A DNA stretch of 64,000 bases from Deferribacterales bacterium Deferri_01 (GTDB lineage Bacteria; Chrysiogenota; Deferribacteres; Deferribacterales; Geovibrionaceae), in contig LUZY01000006.1 of the NCBI GenBank assembly GCA_001603805.1, forward strand, positions 1-64,000, given 5' to 3'. Positions 24,333 to 31,865 of the stretch are shown in pieces; position 1 is the first letter of the stretch, and each line of letters begins with the position of its first letter. The position numbers and the translations under genes were made by a program. The notes under the pieces were generated by a model. That model was not told where the DNA came from. It ran no database searches and worked only from the letters and a program-made list of their open reading frames with translations.

Positions 24333-24355
24333 TCGAGTCCCCCTTTCGGCACTCT
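24333..24355 (+). repeat. Right attachment repeat (attR) of the island
   Basis: This is an exact 23-bp copy of the tRNA-Leu 3' end and its four flanking bases (4235-4257), here without the rest of a tRNA. It marks the junction back to the chromosome. Six bases later comes the terminator of the resident operon. Confidence 0.9.
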
Positions 24356-24360
24356 AAAAG

Positions 24361-24397
24361 AAAATGGTTTCAGCGCATATGCTGCTGAAACCATTTT
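24361..24397 (-). terminator. Terminator of the DMSO-reductase-type operon
   Basis: A perfect 14-bp stem, AAAATGGTTTCAGC with GCTGAAACCATTTT, sits just after the stop of the lectin-like gene and ends in a U-run. It may work in both directions and would also insulate the island from the operon. Confidence 0.88.
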
Positions 24398-24400
24398 TGT

Positions 24401-25198
24401 CTATTTCATGCTGTTTCTTTCTTTCAAACAAACAAGGCTATCAACATCTTCAACATTTTTACCACCTGTGCCGTGTATGTTACCGTCAGAAAGACGCACA
24501 TGGCTGGCTCTTGATGGCATTAAAGCTCGCCCCGTCCAGTACGTGCCTTCTTTCCAGCCAGCAGACACAGAAGCCCCGAACGCATGTTTAACAGGATTTT
24601 TTGCACTAGGCATTGCCACAGCCTGAAGTTCTTCCACAGAGGGCATCCTTTTTCCTCCCTCATGCCCCTGTAGTACAATCCATCTTAGCGGATTACCTGT
24701 GTATTCATAGCCGTTACAAATATTAAATCCTTCCGTCCAGTCAACCCTCTTTTCATAAGGGTACTCAAACAGAGACAACGGTCCTTTTCCGAATTCCGCT
24801 ATTACTTCAACAACTTTCTTTTTTTCACCAGCTACTGCCTTTATTATCAAAGTAACCGTCCGTTCTCCTATAATATCAGTGAGAATAATTTGTGCCCCGC
24901 CATGAGAATCGGTTTTGAGTGTTAACGGTTTCGGCTGCTTGAGGATACCCGGCACGGGGTAATTCCATGAGAGTCCGGTCAACTTGTTTCTGGCATTTTT
25001 ATCCATTGCATCTGCTCTGTTGTCTGCTGTTTTTAAATTAACCTCCAGCTGAACCTGTGGGGCAGAGCTGATGGAGATTGTTGCAACTCCAAAACCTGCT
25101 TGAACAAAGTCATAGGGTTCAGAAACTTTTGTTTTCAAATCGAATCCGGAAGATACTCCGCATGCAAAAACTATCATAAGGACATAGAAAAGCCTCAC
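24401..25198 (-). CDS. Lipoprotein-like protein with C-terminal DUF1566/lectin-like domain
   Basis: This 265-residue exported protein has a hydrophobic start (MRLFYVLMIVFACGVSSG); a Cys at residue 13 in a VFAC context could be lipidated. Residues about 40-135 look like a beta-sandwich, possibly Ig-like (Big_1 type). The C-terminal part has EGFNICNGYEY, MPSVEELQAV, YWTGRAL and HVRLSDGNIHGTG followed by SLVCLK. This is the layout of the DUF1566/Lcl C-type fold (conserved W, final Cys). It is the last gene of a molybdoenzyme operon and overlaps the TorD chaperone gene by 4 bases. Its function is unknown; a periplasmic partner of the oxidoreductase is possible. Confidence 0.68.
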   Translation of the reverse strand: MRLFYVLMIVFACGVSSGFDLKTKVSEPYDFVQAGFGVATISISSAPQVQLEVNLKTADNRADAMDKNARNKLTGLSWNYPVPGILKQPKPLTLKTDSHGGAQIILTDIIGERTVTLIIKAVAGEKKKVVEVIAEFGKGPLSLFEYPYEKRVDWTEGFNICNGYEYTGNPLRWIVLQGHEGGKRMPSVEELQAVAMPSAKNPVKHAFGASVSAGWKEGTYWTGRALMPSRASHVRLSDGNIHGTGGKNVEDVDSLVCLKERNSMK

Positions 25199-25884
25199 TC
25201 CGCATACTCCTGAATAAAATCACTAAGCAGATTGATATCATAGAGAAGAAATGAATAGAGGATGCTTGCCAGAGTTTTAAATATATCAACATGGGTATAC
25301 GAGGAGCTTGTAATATCTTTATACAAAGCAGGAACCCAGCGCATAATATGTTTTTTAAGAAAATCAAGCTGTTCACCTGCTAAATATGATACCCCTTTGT
25401 CATCACTGTTCTCTATTCGTTCTGATATTTTCTTAGCCATAAAAGCCATAAATAGTAACTCAGCTGATAAATGCTCCTCGCTTATCCCCATACTTTCCGG
25501 AATGCCGAAACCATGCCTGCTGTAAACTCGGAGCAGATCTTCCCATGGCTCCTGTTTCACAAGACCACTAGGGGATAAATAAACAGACTCCTCAATTGCG
25601 ATACCTTGATCACCTATCAGAAAGAGCGAGGTGTAGGCTCTGTTGATTTCATCTAAAGCATCAAGTTCATCAGTGATTTTTTCAGCATACAAAATGAGCT
25701 CATCAGCACTTTTCATAAATGCGGATATATTACTGTCCGCAGCGATCCTTTTAAAATGCACTGCAAACTTCTTTGTTATTCCGAGGAAGTTATCCGCAGA
25801 TGGATTATGAAAACATAATGTAAAGTATTCATAAACTGCTGCTCTTCCATTTAGCATCATTATTAAGTCTGTTTCAGTCTGCAT
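25195..25884 (-). CDS. TorD/DmsD-family chaperone for the molybdoenzyme
   Basis: This 229-residue all-helical protein fits the TorD/DmsD family: a YEYFTLCFHNPS segment near residue 17, NRAYTSLFLIGDQG near 85, and a YLSPSGLVKQEPWEDLLRVY region, where a Y-x-S/P motif usually sits. Such proteins bind the Tat signal peptide and apoenzyme of molybdenum oxidoreductases until the cofactor is inserted. It lies in the same operon as a Tat-exported catalytic subunit (27884-30892). It overlaps the radical SAM gene by 11 bases and the lectin-like gene by 4. Confidence 0.87.
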   Translation of the reverse strand: MQTETDLIMMLNGRAAVYEYFTLCFHNPSADNFLGITKKFAVHFKRIAADSNISAFMKSADELILYAEKITDELDALDEINRAYTSLFLIGDQGIAIEESVYLSPSGLVKQEPWEDLLRVYSRHGFGIPESMGISEEHLSAELLFMAFMAKKISERIENSDDKGVSYLAGEQLDFLKKHIMRWVPALYKDITSSSYTHVDIFKTLASILYSFLLYDINLLSDFIQEYAE

Positions 25885-27199
25885 AATTAACTCCTAATAT
25901 ATCTTCAGTGGAAAATCTTTTACTATCTGTTCCATCAATGGCAACTTCCCTTAATAGCCATCCGTTCTCACCTTTCTCAACGATTGCTGAACTTATGCCA
26001 AGTTCGATTTTAGTTTTATCCAGTAAGCGTATATCCGACACAGAGAACTCTGTCATACGGCTTTCAGGCACATAGTGGAAGTTTTTTAGTCCTGCTTTTT
26101 CCAGAATATTCATAACTTTCACTGCATCCTTGCCGTAAGCTTTTGCAGTTTTAATAAAGAAATCATTGTGAGAAAAAAGCTCATTGTCAGCTAGCCTCAC
26201 TCTGCTGTTACGCTGCCAGACCTGCGCTGTAAGCTTGTTTTCCAGCGAACAGTAGTGGACACCTGTTTTAAAGTTATTTTCAGCAGCATATTTCAAAAGC
26301 CTAAGGCATTCCTTTTCGCTTCCATCAACAGGAAGCCCGCCCGCATAATCGTATCCATAAAGCACACGGTATGGTTTCCTTTTTATCTTAAAGCCTTTTT
26401 GGCTGTAACTCTCTTTGTTATTCCACGGGAACAGAAACTCCAAAAGGTTGAAAGAGAACACGCCTGTTACTTCTGCTCTGTCCATAACTATTTTCATTTC
26501 ATCATAGCTGCCAGGCATAACGGGCATTTCGATCATTGTTCTATTAATATGTTTCACAGCAGCCTTGAGATTATCATAAAGGTTCTCAGGTATAGTTCCA
26601 TTCTCATCAAATTTCAGTCCGAACCGTATTTCATCCAGACCGGCATCAGAGAGTTTACTCAGTGCCGCTTCATCTGCCAGATCACCGTTAGTATAAAGAC
26701 GAATCTGGGTTGATGGATCTGTTAGTTTCACATGCTCAATAAAATTTATACATTCATCGATAAAAAGCAGAGGTTCGCCTCCGGTTATACCCACGGAAAG
26801 GAGAGAACCAAGCCTAGCCCTCACAGTATCAAACTCTGCTTTTATATTTCTTACATCCGAAACAGGCTCACTGTAATCCTGCTGGTTTTTATTTGCGCAA
26901 AAGTAACAGTCACGGTTGCATTTCAGAGAGATTATAAATGTTTCGGACTTTTCCCCTGTCCGGCAATGCAGGCAAGATGGAGAGATCCCGCCCCACACAA
27001 AACTTTTGCCGTCATTCCGCACCTTGACATGAAGAGAAGCCAGCTCACTTTTCAGCTCACTTGTATCCGAGCATGTATCCGCAACATTTATTCCCTGTTT
27101 TCTGAGTTCGCTGTACAAGGTGTCAAACGTTCGGAGGTAGCGTCTGATATCCTTTCTCAAGTCTTTATTTTTTATTTCTTCATACGGCACTTTCAACAT
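25874..27199 (-). CDS. Radical SAM protein of the molybdoenzyme operon
   Basis: This 441-residue protein has a CNRDCYFC (CxxxCxxC) motif near residue 93, the ligands of the radical SAM 4Fe-4S cluster. The GGEP motif (VGITGGEPLLF) and a LYTNGDL strand follow. A further cysteine pair, CLHC, occurs about 20 residues before the cluster motif. The last 150 residues do not match a domain I recognise. It overlaps the TorD chaperone gene downstream by 11 bases, and a strong hairpin separates it from the ferredoxin gene upstream. The substrate is unknown. Maturation of the adjacent oxidoreductase, or a peptide or cofactor modification tied to it, is the natural guess. Confidence 0.85.
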   Translation of the reverse strand: MLKVPYEEIKNKDLRKDIRRYLRTFDTLYSELRKQGINVADTCSDTSELKSELASLHVKVRNDGKSFVWGGISPSCLHCRTGEKSETFIISLKCNRDCYFCANKNQQDYSEPVSDVRNIKAEFDTVRARLGSLLSVGITGGEPLLFIDECINFIEHVKLTDPSTQIRLYTNGDLADEAALSKLSDAGLDEIRFGLKFDENGTIPENLYDNLKAAVKHINRTMIEMPVMPGSYDEMKIVMDRAEVTGVFSFNLLEFLFPWNNKESYSQKGFKIKRKPYRVLYGYDYAGGLPVDGSEKECLRLLKYAAENNFKTGVHYCSLENKLTAQVWQRNSRVRLADNELFSHNDFFIKTAKAYGKDAVKVMNILEKAGLKNFHYVPESRMTEFSVSDIRLLDKTKIELGISSAIVEKGENGWLLREVAIDGTDSKRFSTEDILGVNYAD

Positions 27200-27230
27200 A
27201 ACTGCCTCTTAAATTTTAAATAAACAGGAA

Positions 27231-27254
27231 ACTTCCGCCCCTGGGGGCGGAAGT
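27231..27254 (-). promoter_or_regulatory. Strong GC hairpin between ferredoxin and radical SAM genes
   Basis: ACTTCCGCCCC pairs perfectly with GGGGCGGAAGT. No U-run follows on the minus strand, so it is more likely an mRNA-stabilising or processing element than a full terminator. It would leave the structural subunits more abundant than the chaperone genes. Confidence 0.7.
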
Positions 27255-27264
27255 GGCTGTATCA

Positions 27265-27879
27265 TCAGCGTGAAGAAGGTCGAAAAACAATAGAAGGATT
27301 TGTCGGTTTATCCAGCTTTGTTTTTCCGTCAGCCTGATATTTGTCAGAAGGAAAGCCTTTCACCTTGTCCACACTGGCGGGATATTTTTTCTTTAGTTCA
27401 TCCATAGTGCCGAAATCAAGCGCCCTGACAAGACACGAACTGACACAGACAGGAGGTTTTCCGTCATCAATCCGGTCTGCGCAGAAAGTACATTTCTGCA
27501 TCGGATGCTCTGTATTCCACTCTTTTTTTGACTCAGGCTCAGTCACATCATCTCCGTACTTCGGCGCACCAAAGGGGCATGCCTCTGCACAGGAACCGCA
27601 GCCTATACATTTATCTCTGTCTACAAGCACTATACCGTCGCTTCTTTTTGATATTGCCTCAACAGGGCATACACTCAGACACGCAGGTTTTTCACAATGG
27701 TTGCAGGAGAAAACAGTGTTACTAACTTTTATAGCCGGATATCTTTCACCTTCTTCAATAGTTATAATCTTTCTGTACTGAAGATTTCCGGGCTTAAGTC
27801 CATTCCAGTCCTTACAAGCCACAAGACATGTCGTGCAGCCTGTACAGCGGGACTGATCAAAATAAAATCCGTATTGCAT
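27265..27879 (-). CDS. Four-cluster ferredoxin subunit (DmsB-like)
   Basis: This 204-residue electron-transfer subunit has four cysteine motifs: CTGCTTCLVAC near residue 12, CNHCEKPACLSVCP near 57, CIGCGSCAEACPFG near 90, and CTFCADRIDDGKPPVCVSSC near 130. This is the standard layout for four 4Fe-4S clusters in DmsB/PsrB proteins. I chose ATG 27879 (MQYGFYFDQ) because GAGGGTGAT lies upstream; the start lies 4 bases after the catalytic subunit's stop. It passes electrons to the catalytic subunit. No membrane anchor gene (DmsC or PsrC type) follows in the operon. Confidence 0.92.
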   Translation of the reverse strand: MQYGFYFDQSRCTGCTTCLVACKDWNGLKPGNLQYRKIITIEEGERYPAIKVSNTVFSCNHCEKPACLSVCPVEAISKRSDGIVLVDRDKCIGCGSCAEACPFGAPKYGDDVTEPESKKEWNTEHPMQKCTFCADRIDDGKPPVCVSSCLVRALDFGTMDELKKKYPASVDKVKGFPSDKYQADGKTKLDKPTNPSIVFRPSSR

Positions 27880-27883
27880 CTTA

Positions 27884-30800
27884 TCACCCTCTGAATTTTT
27901 CAACTTTGACCCTGTTGTCAGTTGCCAGTGCCATCCCTTTAGCTATTCTCGAAGGGCGGGCAGAAGTTGTGGTATTGACGTTTCCGCCGAGATCCACAGC
28001 ATCTTTATGTTTGAGAGGATCTTTATCAAAAATTGTGATTCCGCCCTGACTGATCATAATATTCCCGCGGTTTACTCTCTTCGATGAACGGAGCGATGCT
28101 CTTATTCTTCCTCTGTCGTTAGAAATGAGTACCACATCACCCTCTTGGAGATTAATTGCCCTTATATCTTCAGGGTTCATGATAACAGGCATAATGATGT
28201 CTTTTGAATGGTCATAGATTCCATTGCCCAGAGCTTTTTTGGGGAACATATCCTCATTGGTGAGTTTTCCTTTCTCATCACGCATATACATATCCTGAAG
28301 CAGCACACTGTTAAAAAGTGTGGAGTGAGACCTGTACATCATGTGATATGAGTGAAGGGTGAAGTTGTACCCTTTTTTGCCCCTTCCAGTAACGTCAGGA
28401 TGTTTGGTATAGCCTGCAACTTTCTTGCCCTGAACATACGAAGGTGCATTTTTTTCCTGATCACAGGCGTGACGCCCTTCAATGAGAGGAATATACATAG
28501 GTATGGGATAAACGAAGCGGGCTTTGGAAGAAGCACCGTGTTTTTTGGTGTATATTTCTGCTTTTACTGTGTTGCCTTTGCCGTCTTTTCCGTTAACAAG
28601 TTCAAGATCACCATCTATATTTTCATGGAATCTTGCTTCATAGTCTTCGGCAAGAGCCTGACTGTATGCTTCGATTCTGCCTGAAGGAGTAAGAAGCATA
28701 TTGTTTTTTGAAGTTGGATTATTCCGGTATTCCCTGAGTGCGACTTTATCTCTGAGGTCGCCTTCAGCAAGGGGAAGAATGCCCGATTCCTTAAGTTCTT
28801 CATATGATGCACGGGAGTAAATGCTCGGATTTTCCGCCCATGTATCCTTGACAATCTGCCCCTCGGTCTTGTAATTGCTGTACTGTTTCTCTTTGCCCAT
28901 GATTTTTGCTATCTTTCTGAAAACTTCAAAGTCGCTCATAACTTCACCGGGTTTTTTGATTGCTTCCGGCATATACAGAACCTCATCACCAAAGTTCCAT
29001 GGAGTATGTATAGCTTCTTTTTCAAATGTCATCGCAACAGGAAGAATCACATCCGAATGCTTGGCAGCATGAGTCATAAAAAAGTCCAGAGCAACAATAA
29101 GCTCTATTTTGCTTTTATCTGTAACTGTCTTCATAAACCATGCCGGATCACCGGTCTGATTACCGAATTTATTACATGCGCCGTTTATGATCATTTTAGG
29201 TTCGGGAAGGTGCTTGACCTGCCCGTCATTATATCTTGATTTACCTGTTCCGCCGTTTTCAAAATAGTCTCCGCAGCTGCAAATCATGAAGCTTTTGCGG
29301 GTGTCGTTTACTGTGTACTTGGGAGCAGTAAGAACATCTTCGTCATATACATCATAGCCTTCGGAGTTTTTAATATTGACTTTGGAAAGTAGCGGGTTGC
29401 TCACAGTGTAGTCTTTTGGCGATTTAACCCCTGCCGTTGTTTGGTTAAAGTTTAAAGGCCATCCAGTTCCCTGCCCTGGTCTGCCGAAGTTACCGGTAGC
29501 AAGACCAAGAATAAGGCTTAACATAAGCGCTTGCTCGCCTTCGTGATTACGCTGCCATCCTCCGCCCTGAAGCAGAATTGTCTTTTTAGATGCAATCGAT
29601 TCGGCAAGTTCCTTAATCACTTTTGCCGGAACACCGCATATTTTTTCAGCCCATTCCGGTGTTTTTGGAACCTGACCGTAAACAGGTGTTTTCTTCCCGT
29701 AAAGAGGGTCTACACCGCCGGGGTCATCGGCATTCCCGTTAACGTTATAGCCTATTACATCGGGGTAGATTGATGTGGCTTTGTTCAGCCCTTTTTTTAC
29801 AAGGAAGTCATCATTCCCAAAAATATACGCTGAAAGTGATGCACCTGCCGGACAGTAATACTCATCAGCGCTTACTCCCTCTGCTCTGAAGCCTTCTCCT
29901 TTGGTTTCATCAAAGAAACCGAATAGCTTTGTTTTCAGAAACTCATAGTTATTTTCAGAAACTTCTTTTGAAAACTTGCCGCTTTTCAGCAGGTGGTAAA
30001 GCATAGCCAGCATCATGGCAACATCTGTTCCGGGCACAGGAGAGATAAACTGGTCGGAAACTGCTGCTGTTTTGGAAAGGTATGAGTCGACTGTAACCAG
30101 TTTTGCACCCATATCCCTGGCCTGCATTATGTACCACATAGTATTTGAGCCATAGACGGTTTCCATAGGGTTGAAAGACCAGCATACTATTTGTTCTGCC
30201 TGAGTGAAGCTTTGTCTTGATGCAGAAAAAGCTCGCTTAAATGCCGCAGAACCCTGTTTGTTGGGTCCAAGAACAAACCATGAAGCATGTTCAATGATCG
30301 GAAAGCTGTATGTGCTTCGGTATGCTACCCTTCCACCGAGAAGTTCAAGGAATCTGTCCGCAGGGTTCTGGTTTTTAAAGTGGTTGGGATCGCCTGTACT
30401 ATTGTGTGAAAAGAAATTTCTGGGACCATAGCCTCTTTTCTGGAGATCATCGATTTTGTCGACTATGTAGGCAATTGCTGTTTCCCAGCTTACTCTTTTG
30501 AAGCCGGAAAGATCTCCGCGCTCCCCAGTTTGTATCATGGGGTATTTTAATCTTTCCGGGCGGTAGTACCAAAGTGATTTGCTTCTGCATCTCACACAGG
30601 AACGTCTCTGGGGGTTATCTTCGTTGCCGTCGATGAGGTTTTTTTCAGGTCTTTCATCGGTCAAATGTCTTTTGATCACTCCGTTTTTCACAACAATCCT
30701 TGTTACACAGCAACCGCCACAATTTGAGGGCGATGTACCGGGAAAAATTGTTTCAGTGTCAGTGATACTTGCAGGGGCTGCATGTCCCAGTTCATTAAAA

Positions 30801-30892
30801 ACGCCTGTAGCGTTTGAAAGGGATGCAGCGGCGGCAAGTGCAAGTGAACCTTTGAGGAATCCTCTTCGGCTTGTGCCAATAAAATTCTTCAT
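27884..30892 (-). CDS. Tat-exported molybdopterin oxidoreductase, DmsA-like catalytic subunit
   Basis: This 1002-residue protein starts with a Tat signal (SRRGFLKG at 8-15, then a hydrophobic stretch and AAP), so it acts in the periplasm. The N-terminal Fe-S region has Cys 58, 61, 62 and Cys 99 (plus 102): a CGGCC cluster instead of the usual spaced three-Cys motif. By position, TYSFP near residue 200 aligns with the molybdenum-ligand segment, which suggests a Ser ligand as in the DMSO/TMAO reductase branch. The C-terminal molydopterin-binding domain includes NPEDIRAINLQEGDVV. The operon supplies a ferredoxin subunit, a TorD chaperone and a radical SAM protein. The substrate (sulfoxide, N-oxide, Se or S oxyanion) cannot be read from sequence. 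A divergent LuxR-type regulator lies upstream. Confidence 0.9.
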   Translation of the reverse strand: MKNFIGTSRRGFLKGSLALAAAASLSNATGVFNELGHAAPASITDTETIFPGTSPSNCGGCCVTRIVVKNGVIKRHLTDERPEKNLIDGNEDNPQRRSCVRCRSKSLWYYRPERLKYPMIQTGERGDLSGFKRVSWETAIAYIVDKIDDLQKRGYGPRNFFSHNSTGDPNHFKNQNPADRFLELLGGRVAYRSTYSFPIIEHASWFVLGPNKQGSAAFKRAFSASRQSFTQAEQIVCWSFNPMETVYGSNTMWYIMQARDMGAKLVTVDSYLSKTAAVSDQFISPVPGTDVAMMLAMLYHLLKSGKFSKEVSENNYEFLKTKLFGFFDETKGEGFRAEGVSADEYYCPAGASLSAYIFGNDDFLVKKGLNKATSIYPDVIGYNVNGNADDPGGVDPLYGKKTPVYGQVPKTPEWAEKICGVPAKVIKELAESIASKKTILLQGGGWQRNHEGEQALMLSLILGLATGNFGRPGQGTGWPLNFNQTTAGVKSPKDYTVSNPLLSKVNIKNSEGYDVYDEDVLTAPKYTVNDTRKSFMICSCGDYFENGGTGKSRYNDGQVKHLPEPKMIINGACNKFGNQTGDPAWFMKTVTDKSKIELIVALDFFMTHAAKHSDVILPVAMTFEKEAIHTPWNFGDEVLYMPEAIKKPGEVMSDFEVFRKIAKIMGKEKQYSNYKTEGQIVKDTWAENPSIYSRASYEELKESGILPLAEGDLRDKVALREYRNNPTSKNNMLLTPSGRIEAYSQALAEDYEARFHENIDGDLELVNGKDGKGNTVKAEIYTKKHGASSKARFVYPIPMYIPLIEGRHACDQEKNAPSYVQGKKVAGYTKHPDVTGRGKKGYNFTLHSYHMMYRSHSTLFNSVLLQDMYMRDEKGKLTNEDMFPKKALGNGIYDHSKDIIMPVIMNPEDIRAINLQEGDVVLISNDRGRIRASLRSSKRVNRGNIMISQGGITIFDKDPLKHKDAVDLGGNVNTTTSARPSRIAKGMALATDNRVKVEKFRG

Positions 30893-31051
30893 ATTTGCCT
30901 CCTAAGCAGATATGAGAAAAATAGCACCACGAACCATATATAGGGATTGTGAAAGATTGGTGAAAAAACGGTACAAAAGATCACCATTTACAGACTATAT
31001 GGGTAGAAATTGTCAGCTTGCTCACTAACCGCTTTTTAGGTATAATAAGTT

Positions 31052-31747
31052 ATGGAAAAAAATCTCTTTATCCATATTTATGACCACAGTGTTTTTCTTA
31101 AAAAATGGCTCCGTTATACAAAAGATACCCCGATAATGGCTTTTACGTCAGAATTTGAGAAATCCCGTGTGTCATTTACCTATTTTTTGAGGCTTATTGA
31201 ATCAGCCATTACTGATAACCCTGAAAATATGACTGTTATGTCTATTCAGGCTGACAGTAAATTTATCAGTGAATTAAGAACCCTGATTACTGCCCACATC
31301 GTAAGGACAGATATCGACAGCTTCCTTTTATCGGTTAAGCTTTATAAACAATGCCTGCTGGAAATGATTGCAGAATCCGCTGTGAAGGAACAAACAAAGA
31401 TAATGATGGCGGTCAGCAAAGTTTTTGATGTTATTGAAATCAACATTGTTGAAGTTTTTCACGTTTCAGACCTGCAAAAGCTTAAAGAAATCATCTACCG
31501 CATGTGTAATGAAAACGAAAAGGATAAAGTCACATCTATCCCGATAACGATGGAGAAACTAAGCAAACTCAGCCAATCTGAGTACGCCGTATGCGAACTC
31601 GTAGTTGCGAACCTCTCCACCAAAGAAATTTCCGAAAAACTGAATGTAAGTGTCGAAACAATCCACACTCACAGAAAACGTATCAGAAAAAAACTCAACA
31701 TTCCAAGTGAGCAAAATCTCTATAGCTACCTTAAACATATTATCTGA
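31052..31747 (+). CDS. LuxR-type transcriptional regulator
   Basis: This 231-residue protein has a C-terminal GerE/LuxR helix-turn-helix (about residues 168-228): LSQSEYAVCELVVANLSTKEI, then LNVSVETIHTHRKRIRKKLNI. The N-terminal 160 residues are helical with no receiver aspartate pocket that I can see, so it may sense through an unfamiliar domain. It is divergently transcribed from the DmsA-like gene, sharing a 160-bp intergenic region. It is therefore the most likely regulator of that operon. The weak similarity of TACCCAT on the minus strand near 31003 to a NarL heptamer is not enough to call a site. Confidence 0.83.
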   Translation: MEKNLFIHIYDHSVFLKKWLRYTKDTPIMAFTSEFEKSRVSFTYFLRLIESAITDNPENMTVMSIQADSKFISELRTLITAHIVRTDIDSFLLSVKLYKQCLLEMIAESAVKEQTKIMMAVSKVFDVIEINIVEVFHVSDLQKLKEIIYRMCNENEKDKVTSIPITMEKLSKLSQSEYAVCELVVANLSTKEISEKLNVSVETIHTHRKRIRKKLNIPSEQNLYSYLKHII

Positions 31748-31807
31748 TCAAGGGCAGTATCCATAAAGATCTGATGGAGTTATTTTTATCAATTTTATGA
31801 GTGAACT

Positions 31808-31829
31808 CCAGCCCGAATTAACGGGCTGG
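31808..31829. terminator. Bidirectional hairpin between convergent genes
   Basis: CCAGCCCG pairs with CGGGCTGG around a 6-base AT loop between the LuxR-type gene and the converging metallophosphoesterase gene. Confidence 0.7.
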
Positions 31830-31865
31830 AAGTATTACACCGTAAGGCATGAATTGATATAAAAA

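Larger units (their letters stand above)
4254..24355. mobile_element. Genomic island of about 20.1 kb in tRNA-Leu
   Basis: The island is bounded by 23-bp direct repeats derived from the tRNA-Leu 3' end. From left to right it carries: a decayed P4-type integrase, a decayed hipA with an intact hipB-like gene, a RelE-like/TPR gene pair, a broken IS3-family element, a complete type I secretion system with a 2755-residue adhesin, two accessory surface proteins and an orphan regulator. The left 3.5 kb is visibly richer in A+T than the backbone. No intact integrase, excisionase, conjugation or phage structural gene is present, so the island looks immobile on its own. Known integrative islands of this type often carry adhesins and toxin-antitoxin modules. 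Confidence 0.87.

Noticed and set aside
24206-24394. Open frame on the minus strand covering the right attachment repeat
   Set aside because: It contains the same antisense tRNA peptide from the repeat, has no ribosome binding site and has a low-complexity end.
26255-26713. 152-codon plus-strand frame opposite the radical SAM gene
   Set aside because: Antisense shadow of a motif-bearing gene; no independent support.
27341-27781. 146-codon plus-strand frame opposite the ferredoxin gene
   Set aside because: It is antisense to a protein with four clear Fe-S motifs and has no recognisable domain or ribosome binding site.
30930-31050. NarL-type heptamers between the DmsA-like gene and the LuxR-type regulator
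   Set aside because: One TACCCAT match is expected by chance in 160 bp, and the regulator lacks a NarL receiver.
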